IMG/VR virus record: IMGVR_UViG_3300049893_001465 | Location: 1-34,742 of that record | From: a virus | Length of the DNA stretch: 34,742 nt | Reading direction: 5' to 3' (one strand) | Shown here: positions 7,289-16,782 of the stretch, one piece after another | How positions within the stretch are numbered: the first letter of the stretch is position 1 | How the letters are laid out: each line of letters opens with the position of its first letter | The notes under the pieces: generated by a model | Seen by the model: only the letters and a program-made list of their open reading frames with translations | Told to the model about the DNA's origin: nothing | Databases searched by the model: none | Translations under genes and position numbers: made by a program

Positions 7289-7777
7289 ATGCAATTAGAT
7301 TTTGATATAAAAAAAACAGTACTTGCAAGCGTTAATAGTTGGCGTTCCGAAATATTGGATAACTACAATCGCTCTGGAATGCGTGCTAGTGGTAAGTTTG
7401 AAAAAGGATTGATAGTGAAAGATTTAAGCTCGGACTTTACGATTCAAATCCAATTGCATGGCGCACCACATTCGAAGTTTGTCGAGGGTGGCAGAAATCC
7501 AACAAATCCGAACGCTCCCAAAGGCTCACCAACTTTGGCAGAAATTATAAAGCAATGGGCAATTGACAAAGGTATTCAAATCAATCCTTTTGCGGTGGCT
7601 CGAAAAATTCACAAGGAAGGTTGGAAACCTAGGTCATTGCAAACAATAGGAAGGCCAATTATTAGCAGCGTTATTAACAGTCAAGAAGTTAGTAAGCTAA
7701 GTAAGGATATATCTAAAGACATTATAGTTCAATTAAGTAGCATAATAACAAGCCCATGGCTCGCACTCTCGAATTAA
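7289..7777 (+). CDS. HK97 gp10-like tail completion protein
   Basis: A 162-residue protein with features of the HK97 gp10-like neck/tail completion family. It has an N-terminal helix with a polar RSG..ASGKFEKGL turn, then PHSKFVEGGR with a G-R-N-P loop, an IIKQWAIDKGI helix and a C-terminal helix leading to IVQLSSII. In related phages such proteins link head and tail or cap the tail tube. It starts directly after the upstream stop and overlaps the next gene by 22 bases. Confidence 0.5.
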   Translation: MQLDFDIKKTVLASVNSWRSEILDNYNRSGMRASGKFEKGLIVKDLSSDFTIQIQLHGAPHSKFVEGGRNPTNPNAPKGSPTLAEIIKQWAIDKGIQINPFAVARKIHKEGWKPRSLQTIGRPIISSVINSQEVSKLSKDISKDIIVQLSSIITSPWLALSN

Positions 7778-8388
7778 TACAAGATAATAAAATAAATGAT
7801 TTTGAATTACTTACGATTCATAATCCTTTGTTTTTTTTGCTTCAGCTAAATTCGAGCGATGGGGTTTTTCCTGACTTCCTTAATGTTAATGTTCACGATT
7901 TGGACATTTCGGGGACTATGCCAATTTGGACAGGCAGGGCGCAACCTTATAAGGATATATATGGAGTCGCAAGGCAATACATTTTTTCAGCTGACATAAA
8001 TACGTTAAGCATTTTAATGCCTGAAATCGTAGATTTAGCAAATCAACCTATTGACAGCTTGTTTATTGCTGAATATGCAAGTAAAAGGGTACGTTTGTTC
8101 TTTTACGACGATATTACAAACTTCACCAATACATATACTGACTTTGTTGCATTACAGGGAGCTTCACAAATAGGAGAATTAAACGGGGCTTGCAAGCTAG
8201 ACTACAACGAGCCCAAGGTGTACACCTGTGCAGCTGGATCATATGTTTATGTGTATTGTTTTTGCGACAATGATACAAGCATTATAACAGTTGATAATCA
8301 ATTATTAACAGAGGTTAATGCTGTTGACTTTGATGGCTATGATTTTCATGATTACGACGGCGAACCGTTTAAAATATTAGTTCCATAA
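7756..8388 (+). CDS. putative tail/structural protein
   Basis: A 210-residue beta-rich protein with many aromatic residues. It includes a cysteine-containing strand (YTCAAGSYVYVYCFCD) and a DFDGYDFHDYDGEPF acidic turn near the C-terminus. It lies between the gp10-like gene and a fibre-like gene, so a tail or baseplate component is likely. The start overlaps the upstream gene by 22 bases. I do not recognise the family. Confidence 0.55.
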   Translation: MARTLELIQDNKINDFELLTIHNPLFFLLQLNSSDGVFPDFLNVNVHDLDISGTMPIWTGRAQPYKDIYGVARQYIFSADINTLSILMPEIVDLANQPIDSLFIAEYASKRVRLFFYDDITNFTNTYTDFVALQGASQIGELNGACKLDYNEPKVYTCAAGSYVYVYCFCDNDTSIITVDNQLLTEVNAVDFDGYDFHDYDGEPFKILVP

Positions 8389-8401
8389 AAAAATTAAAAA
8401 A

Positions 8402-9028
8402 ATGAGTTTAACTAATCCGTATTTATTCGATCAGTCGGTTGTTTCTTACATATCCGATAATCAAAGAGTAGCAATCGGGAGACCAGGTGAGCAAACCTAT
8501 AATCAGACATTTGCAGCCCACAAAAATCAGCTAAATAATCAGTTAAGCTTCTTGAAGCCTGCGAGCAACTTATCGGAGCTGACAAACAAAGCAGTCGCAC
8601 GAACTAATTTAGATGTATTCAGTAAATCAGAAATTAGTGGTAGTTATGCACTAAAGAGTTATGTAGACAGCCAAGATAATGCGGTGGCAGCTTTTGTTAA
8701 TCAGCAAGTTGGAATATTGGCAGGGCGTTTTTACCGATTTGTAATAAACGTGCCTCAAAGTGACTGGGCGGACATAGGTACGGCGACCACGGCGTTAAAA
8801 ACTTTGAATTTCCCGAGCCCAATACCAACCCCTTACACCGTTTCAATAATGAAAAAATTTGATTCACAAGGTGTTATTCATTGGCACGTTGGCGCAGAAA
8901 CAGTAAATTCAGTTAATATTAGACTACTATACTATGGTGGTGCTCTTCCTGTTACTGATATGTATGGATTTGCCCAGCCAGATAGTTCTATGGATTTTGA
9001 TGTAACAATTATTAGCTTCGGTACATAA
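8402..9028 (+). CDS. fibre-like tail protein
   Basis: A 208-residue protein whose middle shows the phage fibre pattern ASNLSELTNKAVARTNLD followed by SYALKSYVDSQ, short repeats found in the shafts of side-tail fibres. The N-terminus (about 1-50) is probably the attachment region. The C-terminal 100 residues are beta-rich (YRFVINVPQSDWADIG, IRLLYYGG) and could form a trimeric knob. It sits in the tail operon, and its stop shares a base with the next start. A receptor-contacting or baseplate fibre role is likely. Confidence 0.6.
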   Translation: MSLTNPYLFDQSVVSYISDNQRVAIGRPGEQTYNQTFAAHKNQLNNQLSFLKPASNLSELTNKAVARTNLDVFSKSEISGSYALKSYVDSQDNAVAAFVNQQVGILAGRFYRFVINVPQSDWADIGTATTALKTLNFPSPIPTPYTVSIMKKFDSQGVIHWHVGAETVNSVNIRLLYYGGALPVTDMYGFAQPDSSMDFDVTIISFGT

Positions 9029-9534
9029 TGAAAGCTGTTTATTGTTTCAAAAAACAAGTTACAGATATGCAAACAACTGTAACATTTTACAAAGACGGTG
9101 ATCCGCTTGTTACTCATGTGATAAAACCTCGTAGCGTTTGTGGTGACTTTGTGCAAATAAAATGGCTTGATAACAATGGTCAGTACAGGTTTTTCCCCTT
9201 TCTTGAAAACAGAAAAGAAAACATAAACGTAAAAGAACTTGGTGAGCTTAGTGTATTTAATGTATCACTTGTAGGCGCACTAAGTAAGTCAAAGATTGTT
9301 TCTAAAGATGTTACAAAAAATATTACATTGTATCAAATAAATGTTACAAGTGAAGAGCGTAAGATATTAGAAACGTTGTACAGCTCTATAGACATATACA
9401 TGAGTTACGGAGTTTCAAATGTTTGGCAAAGAATAAAACTAAAGGGCGATGCCCCTGTTATTCTTCCAAAGAATGATAAAACAAGTACAATAGAATTAAA
9501 TGTAACACTCGAATTAAATTCAATGTCATTGTAA
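9028..9534 (+). CDS. putative tail protein
   Basis: A 168-residue beta-rich protein with no recognised motif. Internal segments IKWLDNNGQYRFFPFLENR and IELNVTLELNSMSL suggest a beta-sandwich. The start at 9028 overlaps the upstream stop (TAATG). A second ATG at 9067 is possible but would break the coupling. The downstream gene also starts with TAATG coupling. Position between a fibre-like and a hub-like gene suggests a distal tail or baseplate part. Confidence 0.5.
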   Translation: MKAVYCFKKQVTDMQTTVTFYKDGDPLVTHVIKPRSVCGDFVQIKWLDNNGQYRFFPFLENRKENINVKELGELSVFNVSLVGALSKSKIVSKDVTKNITLYQINVTSEERKILETLYSSIDIYMSYGVSNVWQRIKLKGDAPVILPKNDKTSTIELNVTLELNSMSL

Positions 9535-11093
9535 TGCAAGCGCAAAGACTATACATTAATAAAAAAAGTATCGACTTGGATAACAAGACGGCTATAGGTT
9601 TGACTATCCAGACCTTTGACATCCTTGATCCGAGCAAACTAAAATGTATAGTAAGTAACGATATTACATTACCAGCTACAAAAAACAATTTCGTGGTTTT
9701 TGGGTTAAATTCAATAAATTTTTGGTCGGGTAATGAAGTTTATGAAACACAAGAAATTGAGTACTATGTGGGCAATAGCAAGCTATTAACAGGCACTTGT
9801 TACATTAAAGAAGTATCAGATAGAATCAAAATAGTAATGACTGCCAAGCCTACAGTTTGGGAGGTCTTAAAAAAATATACTTGGGCACAGTTTGTCGATG
9901 ATTTTAAGGATTGGATTAACTCTCAATATAGCTTTTCGAATATATCCGAAATATTAAACTACTTGGCATTTGGTGAGTACTTTCGAATGATGTATGTTAA
10001 AGGGCATTTAAACGAAACAAACACATTAACAGTTAATTACAATGAAAACTATACACAACGCTCAGGGGGGTATTTGTTTATAAGATTTCAGTATCTTATT
10101 CAATACCTATCAATAAAAACAGGCGTTCAATTTATTCTTAATGCTTTGCCATATGAAAGTATATTCATACCAGCAAGGACATTAAGCATTAACGCTTTAT
10201 ATAATAATTCAGGGGCTCAGATTGGATTCAATATTGCCAATAGAACGGCACCATTTAGCGAAGTGGGCGAGAATGTTACAGACAAACCGAATATAAATAT
10301 ATACGATATTCTAATATCTTACTGTAAATCATTTAATTACTCAATAAATTTTATAGATTCAAAAGTTTATATTAGGCATTTTAGCGAGCTCAAGAATACC
10401 ACTTCTTACGATTTGACTAAATTCTTAGCAAATAAGCCTACGACATTTACACCGATTTTAAACGGCTATTCTAAAACTAACTATATAAAAAAAGCTGCGT
10501 ACTTCGAGGGTGCAGATGAAAATACACACAGCAAAGTATTGACTTGCCAGAATGATAATATCCCAGAAACCAATGATTTATATACAATAGAAAAAACATA
10601 TTACCCTTATGTATATAATAATGGTAATATAGTTACTACTGATTTAAGCGTTTCGGAGTCGTTCGATGCAATTACATTTGTGCGAGCAAGTGATAACACT
10701 CAAGTATTTACTGTTAATTATTCCGATGGAATAGGCTCAAGTCATTCACAGTTTAAAAGTTTGTCGCAAGCTGATGCCAATATAACTACAGTAAATTTTG
10801 AGCTATTTCAACAAATGATAATTAAGCCCAAACTATACACAGCATACTTTTATTTGGACTTTGATTTTTTTGTAACATTCGATCCCCTAAGACAATTTTA
10901 TGTAAGGCAGTTGTACGGCTCTTTTTTTATAAACAAAATTGAAGGATATAACCCACAATCCAAAGATCCTGTTAAAATGGAGCTGCTTTATTGTAGCGCT
11001 CAATTGCCTCCAGCAGAGGATCAACCAATTTGGGCAGACGGAATAAACAATCCATTTACAGACGGCGGATCAAACCAACCTTTATTTTATTAA
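9534..11093 (+). CDS. putative baseplate/tail hub protein
   Basis: A 519-residue protein with a beta-rich start (LYINKKSIDL), a TAKPTVWEVLKK segment, and a central helix-strand unit (NIYDILISYCKSFNYSINFI followed by DSKVYIRHF). That unit resembles the domain used by phage tail hub proteins of the gpD/late-control type. The C-terminal region is beta-rich (YLDFDFFVTFDP, SFFINKIEGY). It precedes the tape measure gene rather than following it, which is the reverse of the usual order. The stop codon lies two bases before the parS-like palindrome. Confidence 0.5.
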   Translation: MQAQRLYINKKSIDLDNKTAIGLTIQTFDILDPSKLKCIVSNDITLPATKNNFVVFGLNSINFWSGNEVYETQEIEYYVGNSKLLTGTCYIKEVSDRIKIVMTAKPTVWEVLKKYTWAQFVDDFKDWINSQYSFSNISEILNYLAFGEYFRMMYVKGHLNETNTLTVNYNENYTQRSGGYLFIRFQYLIQYLSIKTGVQFILNALPYESIFIPARTLSINALYNNSGAQIGFNIANRTAPFSEVGENVTDKPNINIYDILISYCKSFNYSINFIDSKVYIRHFSELKNTTSYDLTKFLANKPTTFTPILNGYSKTNYIKKAAYFEGADENTHSKVLTCQNDNIPETNDLYTIEKTYYPYVYNNGNIVTTDLSVSESFDAITFVRASDNTQVFTVNYSDGIGSSHSQFKSLSQADANITTVNFELFQQMIIKPKLYTAYFYLDFDFFVTFDPLRQFYVRQLYGSFFINKIEGYNPQSKDPVKMELLYCSAQLPPAEDQPIWADGINNPFTDGGSNQPLFY

Positions 11094-11094
11094 A

Positions 11095-11110
11095 CGTTCC
11101 ACGTGGAACA
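11095..11110. promoter_or_regulatory. parS-like ParB-binding site 1
   Basis: CGTTCCACGTGGAACA contains a perfect 14-bp palindrome (11096-11109). It matches the bacterial parS consensus TGTTCCACGTGGAACA at 15 of 16 bases. It lies in the 31-base gap between the hub-like gene and the tape measure gene. No ParA or ParB gene is visible in the window, so a host ParB is the likely partner. A hairpin terminator is an alternative reading, since ATTTT follows. The second copy at 20181 lacks a good stem and a T-run, which favours a protein site. Confidence 0.7.
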
Positions 11111-11124
11111 TTTTACATTTTATT

Positions 11125-14001
11125 ATGGCTACCGAGAAAAGTGAGATATTAATAGACCTAACAATAAACACCGACAAAGTTTTGCGTGATACTGTGAAGC
11201 TAAAGGGCGAAGTATCTAATTTAGTGGAGCAAGTCGAAGCTGAAAAATTAGCTTTTCAAAAAGTAGAAGCAGCCATAAATGAGAAAGAAGCCAGTTTGAA
11301 AGCGTTGGTAGCTGCCGAGGGCAAGGAAAGCAAAGCAGTACAGGAAGCAACGAATGAATTAAGGCTGCTCTATACCGAGCTGAATAATAATACTTTGGCA
11401 CTCACAAAGAAACAGGCTGAGTTAAAAGGAGCGCAATCGGAGCTAAGAAGTTATGAAAAAGTTTTAACGCAAACAACGGCGAGCGAAAAAGAACAAACTG
11501 AGGCACTAGACGAGCAAATTGTTACACTTGATACATTGACAGCTAGGAATGAACAACTTAGACTGGAAAGAAGGAAAATCAATATCAATACCCAAGAAGG
11601 CACAGAGGCGATCACTGCAATAAATCAAGAAATTGACAAAAACAATGATTTGATTAAACAGCATTCCGACAAGGTAAAACAGGATAAAATTAATGTAGGT
11701 AATTACACCGATTCAATATTAAAAGCGCAGGAGGCCTTTGGTGATTTAAAGGGGTCGATCTCTGGTGGCATTCAAAAGTTAATAGAAATCCAATCACAAG
11801 GGGGAGGATTAAAAGCATTTTGGGGGGCATTTGTTGGTGGGGTTAATAGTGCGAACAAATCACTTTTGAGGTTATTATTAAACCCAGTAGGTTTATTTTT
11901 GGCGGCCATTGTGGTGGCTATACAACAATATAAGGCAATTATCTCGAGTTCTACAGAACTCACCAATATGTTTGCTAAAGGCTGGGAGGTAATTCAGGCG
12001 GTTTTCAGCGTTGTGGTTAGTACCGCTAGGGACTTGTATATGGCTTTATTTAAGTTGTTTACCCTTGATTTTTCTGGAGCTTTGGATACCGCTACAAAAG
12101 CAGTCACAGGATTTGCAGACAGTATGCAAGGGGCTGTTAATGCAGCAATCGACTTGGCTAATATAAACGCACAAAACGAAATTAACGAAAGAAACAGAAT
12201 TATACAATTAGCTAATTTAACCGCCCAGCTCAAGAAATTAGAGCAAGTCGAGAATGATAATACGAAAAGTTTGAAGGAACGCCAAGAAGCAAGTATTTTG
12301 GCAGGTGAAAAACGCTTGGAACTTGCTGAAATAGAGAAACAAGCTGCTGACGATGCATTGAAAGCAGTATCGGCGCAACTTGAAAAGAATAGAGCAGCAC
12401 GAAAAACCAACGCTGAAGATGATAAGGCTTACGTGGAAGCCTTGAGTAAACAAATAGAAGCAACAAGTAATATAGAAGCAAAGCGTTATGAGAACGGTCA
12501 AAAGCTTCGAGAAATAAGCAATGATAATTTGCAGCGTGAACTTGATGCTTTAATTGATGGCTTCGACGTGCGTAAATCTTTGGTAGAGCAAGAGTTATCT
12601 GATACAACAAAAAGTATCGATGTACGAAAAAAAGCTTTTAAAGACTTGCAAAAAGACGCTGTGGATAATTATCAATTAGAAGTTGATGCAATAAATCGTT
12701 TTTTGGTTAATAATGGAAAGTTTACCAAGGCGCAAATAGATTCTACAGAGCTTATAAAAATGAATCAATTAGAACTTTCCAAATTTTTAACTGAAAAAGG
12801 CTTAGCAGCCGATGCCGTTGGTGCTAGGATTTTAGATGTATACAAAGAAAGATTCATGCAACTAAAAGACTTTTCAGCTCAAGAAAAATCCTTTGTACAA
12901 GAGCAAATTCAGAATCAACAAAAAATATTAAATTCTCAGATAAATAACATTCAATTAGATTTACAGATTTTTGTTGAAACACAAAAGAAAAAACGTGCAG
13001 AAAACAAGGCAATTACCGAGCAGGATTTAAAAACGCAAATAGATTCTTTAGAAAATTTGTCAATAGCTCAACGCAATGCTGCCGTTGCAAATTATGAAAA
13101 CAAAAAAGAACTTGCAATAATAGCAAAGGAAGATCTTAAGGCACTTGAAAAACAATTAGATTTGGATTTGTTGAAACTCGAAAGCGAATACAACGCACAA
13201 AGCAAAGCACTTACGGACGCAAAAATAGCGCAAGATGTTGAAGCTGAAATGTTTTTATTTGACCTGAAAAAAGAATTGGCAGGGCAAAATATTGCTTTGC
13301 AAGCTCAATACGCTGCAGAGGAGGTCGATATTGAGGCGAAAAAAAATAAAGAAATAGCACAAAAAACAATAGCAGATCAGACTAAGTTACAAAAAGCTTT
13401 ATTAGATATAGATAAGGTTGCAGCGCAAAAAAAACGTGCGATAAAAATATCAGAACTACAGGATCAGCTGGCTGCCAATAAGGAGTTTTTGAACAACCTC
13501 AAAGGTGCCATGAAAGAGCACACAAAAGCGTATAAGGCTATTGCGATCGCACAAGCTACAATAGATACAATAAGTAGTGCGGTTTCTGCTTACAAATCAA
13601 TGGCAGGACTTGGTCCCGCGGGACCTTATCTTGGAGCCATAGCAGCTGCGGCAGCATTGTTTCAGGGCTACCAAAATATAAGGAAAATAGTCGAAGTCGA
13701 TCCGAACGGTGAAGACGGAGCAAGCGTAGGCTCAGCACCCACTTCGAGCGGTGGCAGCGTTCCAACGACAAACGCCCCAACGGCTGCAACGGTTACAAGT
13801 CAGAGCACTGGCTTGGCAGTTGGTACCGATGTAAATAGTAGTATAATTCAATCACAACAACAAGTAGTAACAAAGAATGATATTAAAGGAGCGTTTAAAG
13901 AAGCGTTACAAGAAACACCAATGCAAACGGCTGTCGTTGTTGATCAAGTTACATACTCGCAAAAAAGTGTAACAACAAATAATAATTTATCTGTACTATA
14001 G
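11125..14001 (+). CDS. tape measure protein
   Basis: A 958-residue protein, the longest in the window. It is mostly coiled coil, rich in K, E, Q and A, with heptad-like runs across residues about 20-200 and 350-800. Hydrophobic segments lie at about 246-268 (LLLNPVGLFLAAIVVAIQQ) and 829-850 (GPAGPYLGAIAAAAALFQGY). These are the marks of a tape measure protein, which sets tail length and helps DNA entry through the cell envelope. The C-terminal 100 residues are S/T/Q-rich and of low complexity. It lies upstream of the head genes, an unusual position. The parS-like palindrome is just before it. Confidence 0.88.
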   Translation: MATEKSEILIDLTINTDKVLRDTVKLKGEVSNLVEQVEAEKLAFQKVEAAINEKEASLKALVAAEGKESKAVQEATNELRLLYTELNNNTLALTKKQAELKGAQSELRSYEKVLTQTTASEKEQTEALDEQIVTLDTLTARNEQLRLERRKININTQEGTEAITAINQEIDKNNDLIKQHSDKVKQDKINVGNYTDSILKAQEAFGDLKGSISGGIQKLIEIQSQGGGLKAFWGAFVGGVNSANKSLLRLLLNPVGLFLAAIVVAIQQYKAIISSSTELTNMFAKGWEVIQAVFSVVVSTARDLYMALFKLFTLDFSGALDTATKAVTGFADSMQGAVNAAIDLANINAQNEINERNRIIQLANLTAQLKKLEQVENDNTKSLKERQEASILAGEKRLELAEIEKQAADDALKAVSAQLEKNRAARKTNAEDDKAYVEALSKQIEATSNIEAKRYENGQKLREISNDNLQRELDALIDGFDVRKSLVEQELSDTTKSIDVRKKAFKDLQKDAVDNYQLEVDAINRFLVNNGKFTKAQIDSTELIKMNQLELSKFLTEKGLAADAVGARILDVYKERFMQLKDFSAQEKSFVQEQIQNQQKILNSQINNIQLDLQIFVETQKKKRAENKAITEQDLKTQIDSLENLSIAQRNAAVANYENKKELAIIAKEDLKALEKQLDLDLLKLESEYNAQSKALTDAKIAQDVEAEMFLFDLKKELAGQNIALQAQYAAEEVDIEAKKNKEIAQKTIADQTKLQKALLDIDKVAAQKKRAIKISELQDQLAANKEFLNNLKGAMKEHTKAYKAIAIAQATIDTISSAVSAYKSMAGLGPAGPYLGAIAAAAALFQGYQNIRKIVEVDPNGEDGASVGSAPTSSGGSVPTTNAPTAATVTSQSTGLAVGTDVNSSIIQSQQQVVTKNDIKGAFKEALQETPMQTAVVVDQVTYSQKSVTTNNNLSVL

Positions 14002-14031
14002 TTGTAATGTTAAAATAAATTTGTATATTTG
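14002..14031 (+). promoter_or_regulatory. head-operon promoter without dyad
   Basis: TTG at 14002-14004, a 19-base spacer and TATATTTG at 14024-14031 match the Bacteroidota promoter form. The dyad found at nine other promoters is absent (TTGTAATGTTAAA instead). The predicted transcript start leaves only about ten bases before ATG 14047, so the leader is very short. The head genes may therefore be controlled differently from the early and replication genes. Confidence 0.7.
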
Positions 14032-14046
14032 TAAAAATTGTATATC

Positions 14047-15081
14047 ATGGTTACATTAAGCGGAGAAGTTGGGGTAGATATTACGTTTCAAAAAGTATCA
14101 GAATATTTGAATAATGGTGAAACAGATTTTTTACTTTATTCTTATGGTGGGAGTTTGACCGAAGGTTTATCTATTAGGGATTTGTTATTAAATTCCAAAA
14201 AAGAAATCACGATTACCCCGATTGGATTTGTTGCAAGTGCAGCTACTCTGATATTGTTAGGTGCAAAAAACAGACCTAGCTCAAATACAGCTAGTTTTTT
14301 AATACACAACCCATATACTTCAACTCAGGGCGATGCTACAAAAATTGAAAAAACCGTAACAGACTTACGTAACTTTGAAAACAAAATAGCAAATATTTAT
14401 TCAGAAGCTGGCAAGGCTACTGTAGAACAATTTTTGAATATAATGGCTCAGGATAAAATTATCACAGCTCAAGAAGCCCTTGACCTTGGCCTTATAACCG
14501 AAATAAAAGATTTAAAGAATGTGTTTAACCTAAATATTGACAATCAAATGGATACAAAAACTTTCGGCAGTTCAATGCTGAATACCTTGAAAAAGTACTT
14601 TGGATTTAAAAATTATGTAGCTCAGGCTGCCGATGGCACTTCGCTCGATTTCGGAGCTGACACCATGGACGAATCACAAATTAAAGTTGGTGGCTATTGT
14701 GGTGCTGCCGATGGGACTTATGTTTTAGCCAGTGGGCTGAGTGTTACCGTCGTAAGTAACGAAATCACAGAGGTCGTTGCCCCTGCTGAGAATGAAAGCG
14801 TAGAAACTACAATCACGAACCAAGAGGCTCAGGTCGTAGAACTTACTAATAAAATTACTTCGCTCGAAAGTGAATTAACAGAGCGTGATCAGAAAATCAA
14901 AGAGATGCAAAACGCTGCTTTATCTTTGAAAAATGATTTTGATTCTTTGGTTAAGACTTTGGAGGCTGAAAAAAAGAAGTTTTCAGACGGCAAAAAGCCT
15001 GACATTGTGAACGATACAAAAGAAGAACAGAATTTTGTATCAAAAAAAAGTAAGTATCTGAATTTGTATCGTAAGAAGTAA
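14047..15081 (+). CDS. ClpP-type prohead protease fused to scaffold-like C-terminus
   Basis: A 344-residue protein. Residues 1-155 form a ClpP/S14-like serine protease: the YGGS oxyanion loop (33-36), catalytic Ser64 in GFVASAA, His87 in FLIHNP and a likely Asp136 in AQDK, followed by the helix AQEALDLGLITEI. Residues about 195-245 form a small module (DGTYVLASGLSVTVV) seen in scaffold-type phage proteins. Residues about 250-310 are coiled coil and the end is basic. This suggests a maturation protease and scaffold made as one chain. ATG 14047 is preferred over TTG 14038 because 14038 would fall at the transcript start. Confidence 0.85.
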   Translation: MVTLSGEVGVDITFQKVSEYLNNGETDFLLYSYGGSLTEGLSIRDLLLNSKKEITITPIGFVASAATLILLGAKNRPSSNTASFLIHNPYTSTQGDATKIEKTVTDLRNFENKIANIYSEAGKATVEQFLNIMAQDKIITAQEALDLGLITEIKDLKNVFNLNIDNQMDTKTFGSSMLNTLKKYFGFKNYVAQAADGTSLDFGADTMDESQIKVGGYCGAADGTYVLASGLSVTVVSNEITEVVAPAENESVETTITNQEAQVVELTNKITSLESELTERDQKIKEMQNAALSLKNDFDSLVKTLEAEKKKFSDGKKPDIVNDTKEEQNFVSKKSKYLNLYRKK

Positions 15082-15111
15082 AATTAAAATTAACCTAAAT
15101 TTCAATTAAAA

Positions 15112-16215
15112 ATGGCCACAAGATTAGATGTATCCGCCTTAACGCTAAATCCTAAGGAGGTACAAAATATAAATGAATATGTTATAAAAAACTTGCTCGA
15201 AAATCCTTTTTACGGATCTATTTTCGGGAAAGTTGAAAAAGTGACAATGCAGCAACGAATAGGATTTTTAACCCCACAAATTATTAGCGGTTTAAAAACA
15301 ACTGATTGCACAGTACCAAGTACAGGCTTGCCTATCGTAACAGCTTCTGAGAAAACTTGGAACCCTGTACGTATAGCAGACAGTTGGACGCATTGTAACG
15401 CAGACCTCAACGCCTTATTTAAACCTTACTTTGACAAAATTGATACTTACCGTGAGATATATGATATTTCAGGAAGTGATATTGAAGTATTGTTTACAGC
15501 TGTTATTTTGAATCGAATTGAAGAGGCGATTTTGCGTATAAGCTTCCTAGCTGATACTACCGTTCTGGCTTCTACAGTATCGAGCCCTGGTATTATAACA
15601 ACCGCTGGAAATGGTGTAACAGTTGCACATTACAATATGTTAAATGGTATTTGGAAACAAGTTTTTGATTATATCGCATTAATTCCAGCGCAAAGAGTTA
15701 CAATTACCGAGAATGCCAATACAACTATAGCAACACAAACTGCCTTAGCTTCTGGCGCAGCCATTGGTTACTTAGATGCTATGTATAACGCTCTACCCAC
15801 TACTTTGATTGGCCAACCAAATCAGATAATTTTAGCTACTGACACCCTCTTTAGAAACTATCAATTTAGTTTACGAAATTTGAACGGCACTGTAATGGGG
15901 GCAAGTGCCTACCAAGATGCTTTGTTTCCAACATTAGCCTACAACGGTGTACCAGTTGTAAATATGCAAACTCCAGTTGGTGCAGCGATTCTACGTGACT
16001 GGCAAAAGCAAACCTCACAAGCTGGAGCAAGGTCGTTTCCTAACCGTTTCCTTTGGACAACAACAGACAACCTAGGGCTAGGAACTTTGAACGAGGCTGA
16101 TTTTGGTAAAGTTGTATTCGACTACAATGCTCGCACTGAGGACGTATTCATAAAATACGGCTTCACTTTAGATGCGAAAATTTTTGATGATTCTAAAATA
16201 ATGGTAGCTTACTAA
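15112..16215 (+). CDS. major capsid protein
   Basis: A 367-residue protein directly after the protease/scaffold gene, the usual capsid position. It has an alpha/beta composition with an N-terminal arm (MATRLDVSALTLNPKEV), a long helix around EVLFTAVILNRIEEAILR and a C-terminal beta strand region (KVVFDYNARTEDVFIKYGF). Size and context fit an HK97-fold capsid protein. I see no long N-terminal scaffold segment, which fits a scaffold supplied by the preceding gene. Confidence 0.75.
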   Translation: MATRLDVSALTLNPKEVQNINEYVIKNLLENPFYGSIFGKVEKVTMQQRIGFLTPQIISGLKTTDCTVPSTGLPIVTASEKTWNPVRIADSWTHCNADLNALFKPYFDKIDTYREIYDISGSDIEVLFTAVILNRIEEAILRISFLADTTVLASTVSSPGIITTAGNGVTVAHYNMLNGIWKQVFDYIALIPAQRVTITENANTTIATQTALASGAAIGYLDAMYNALPTTLIGQPNQIILATDTLFRNYQFSLRNLNGTVMGASAYQDALFPTLAYNGVPVVNMQTPVGAAILRDWQKQTSQAGARSFPNRFLWTTTDNLGLGTLNEADFGKVVFDYNARTEDVFIKYGFTLDAKIFDDSKIMVAY

Positions 16216-16217
16216 TT

Positions 16218-16778
16218 ATGGCAACTTGCATAGAAGGCGTATTCGGGAACATAGCGAACGACTGCGCCTCCCTTCCAATTGAAGGGATCGAGAAAAAAGC
16301 AATAGTATTGAACTTTGATGACATAATTGCGCACTCAAGTGTTAAAAGTAAAGTCACAAGCATAACCATTGCATCGGGTAAACAAGGGTATTCTGTAGAC
16401 ATTGTAAAAAAAGGAGGCAACTCTCAAAGTGCATTGAATACCAGTGATATATTACCAGACAGTTACACCCATACTTTTGATTTTCAAATCTGGGCTGGGT
16501 CATCTGCCAATATTAATGCAATTACTGAATTTAACAGAGTCGTGGTGCTTGTCGAAAACAAAAACAAGGGCGTTGCAGGTGATGGAGCTTTTCATATTTT
16601 AGGACTAGATAATCCATTGTACAAAACTGCTGTAGCTGAAGACAAAAACACTGATAGTGGGGTGTTTAAAATCACGGCTGCCGCTGGTGGCCAAAAGTAC
16701 CCTTATCATGTATTCTTTGATACTGACTATGCTACGACAAAAACTGCTTTTGAAGATCTATTAACCGTAGCACCTTAA
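16218..16778 (+). CDS. structural protein, candidate tail tube or head decoration
   Basis: A 186-residue beta-rich protein beginning MATCIEGVFGNIANDCASLP. It carries alternating strands (VTSITIASGKQGYSVDIV, THTFDFQIWAGS, RVVVLVENKNKG) and a C-terminal YPYHVFFDTDY segment. The size and strand pattern would suit a major tail tube protein, and no other tube candidate is obvious. It lies between capsid and portal, so a head decoration or stabilising protein is equally possible. Confidence 0.5.
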   Translation: MATCIEGVFGNIANDCASLPIEGIEKKAIVLNFDDIIAHSSVKSKVTSITIASGKQGYSVDIVKKGGNSQSALNTSDILPDSYTHTFDFQIWAGSSANINAITEFNRVVVLVENKNKGVAGDGAFHILGLDNPLYKTAVAEDKNTDSGVFKITAAAGGQKYPYHVFFDTDYATTKTAFEDLLTVAP

Positions 16779-16782
16779 TATC

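Noticed and set aside
11096-11118. Terminator reading of the first GTTCCACGTGGAAC palindrome
   Set aside because: The loop would be four bases and ATTTT follows, but the second copy has a mismatched stem and no T-run, so a shared protein site explains both better.
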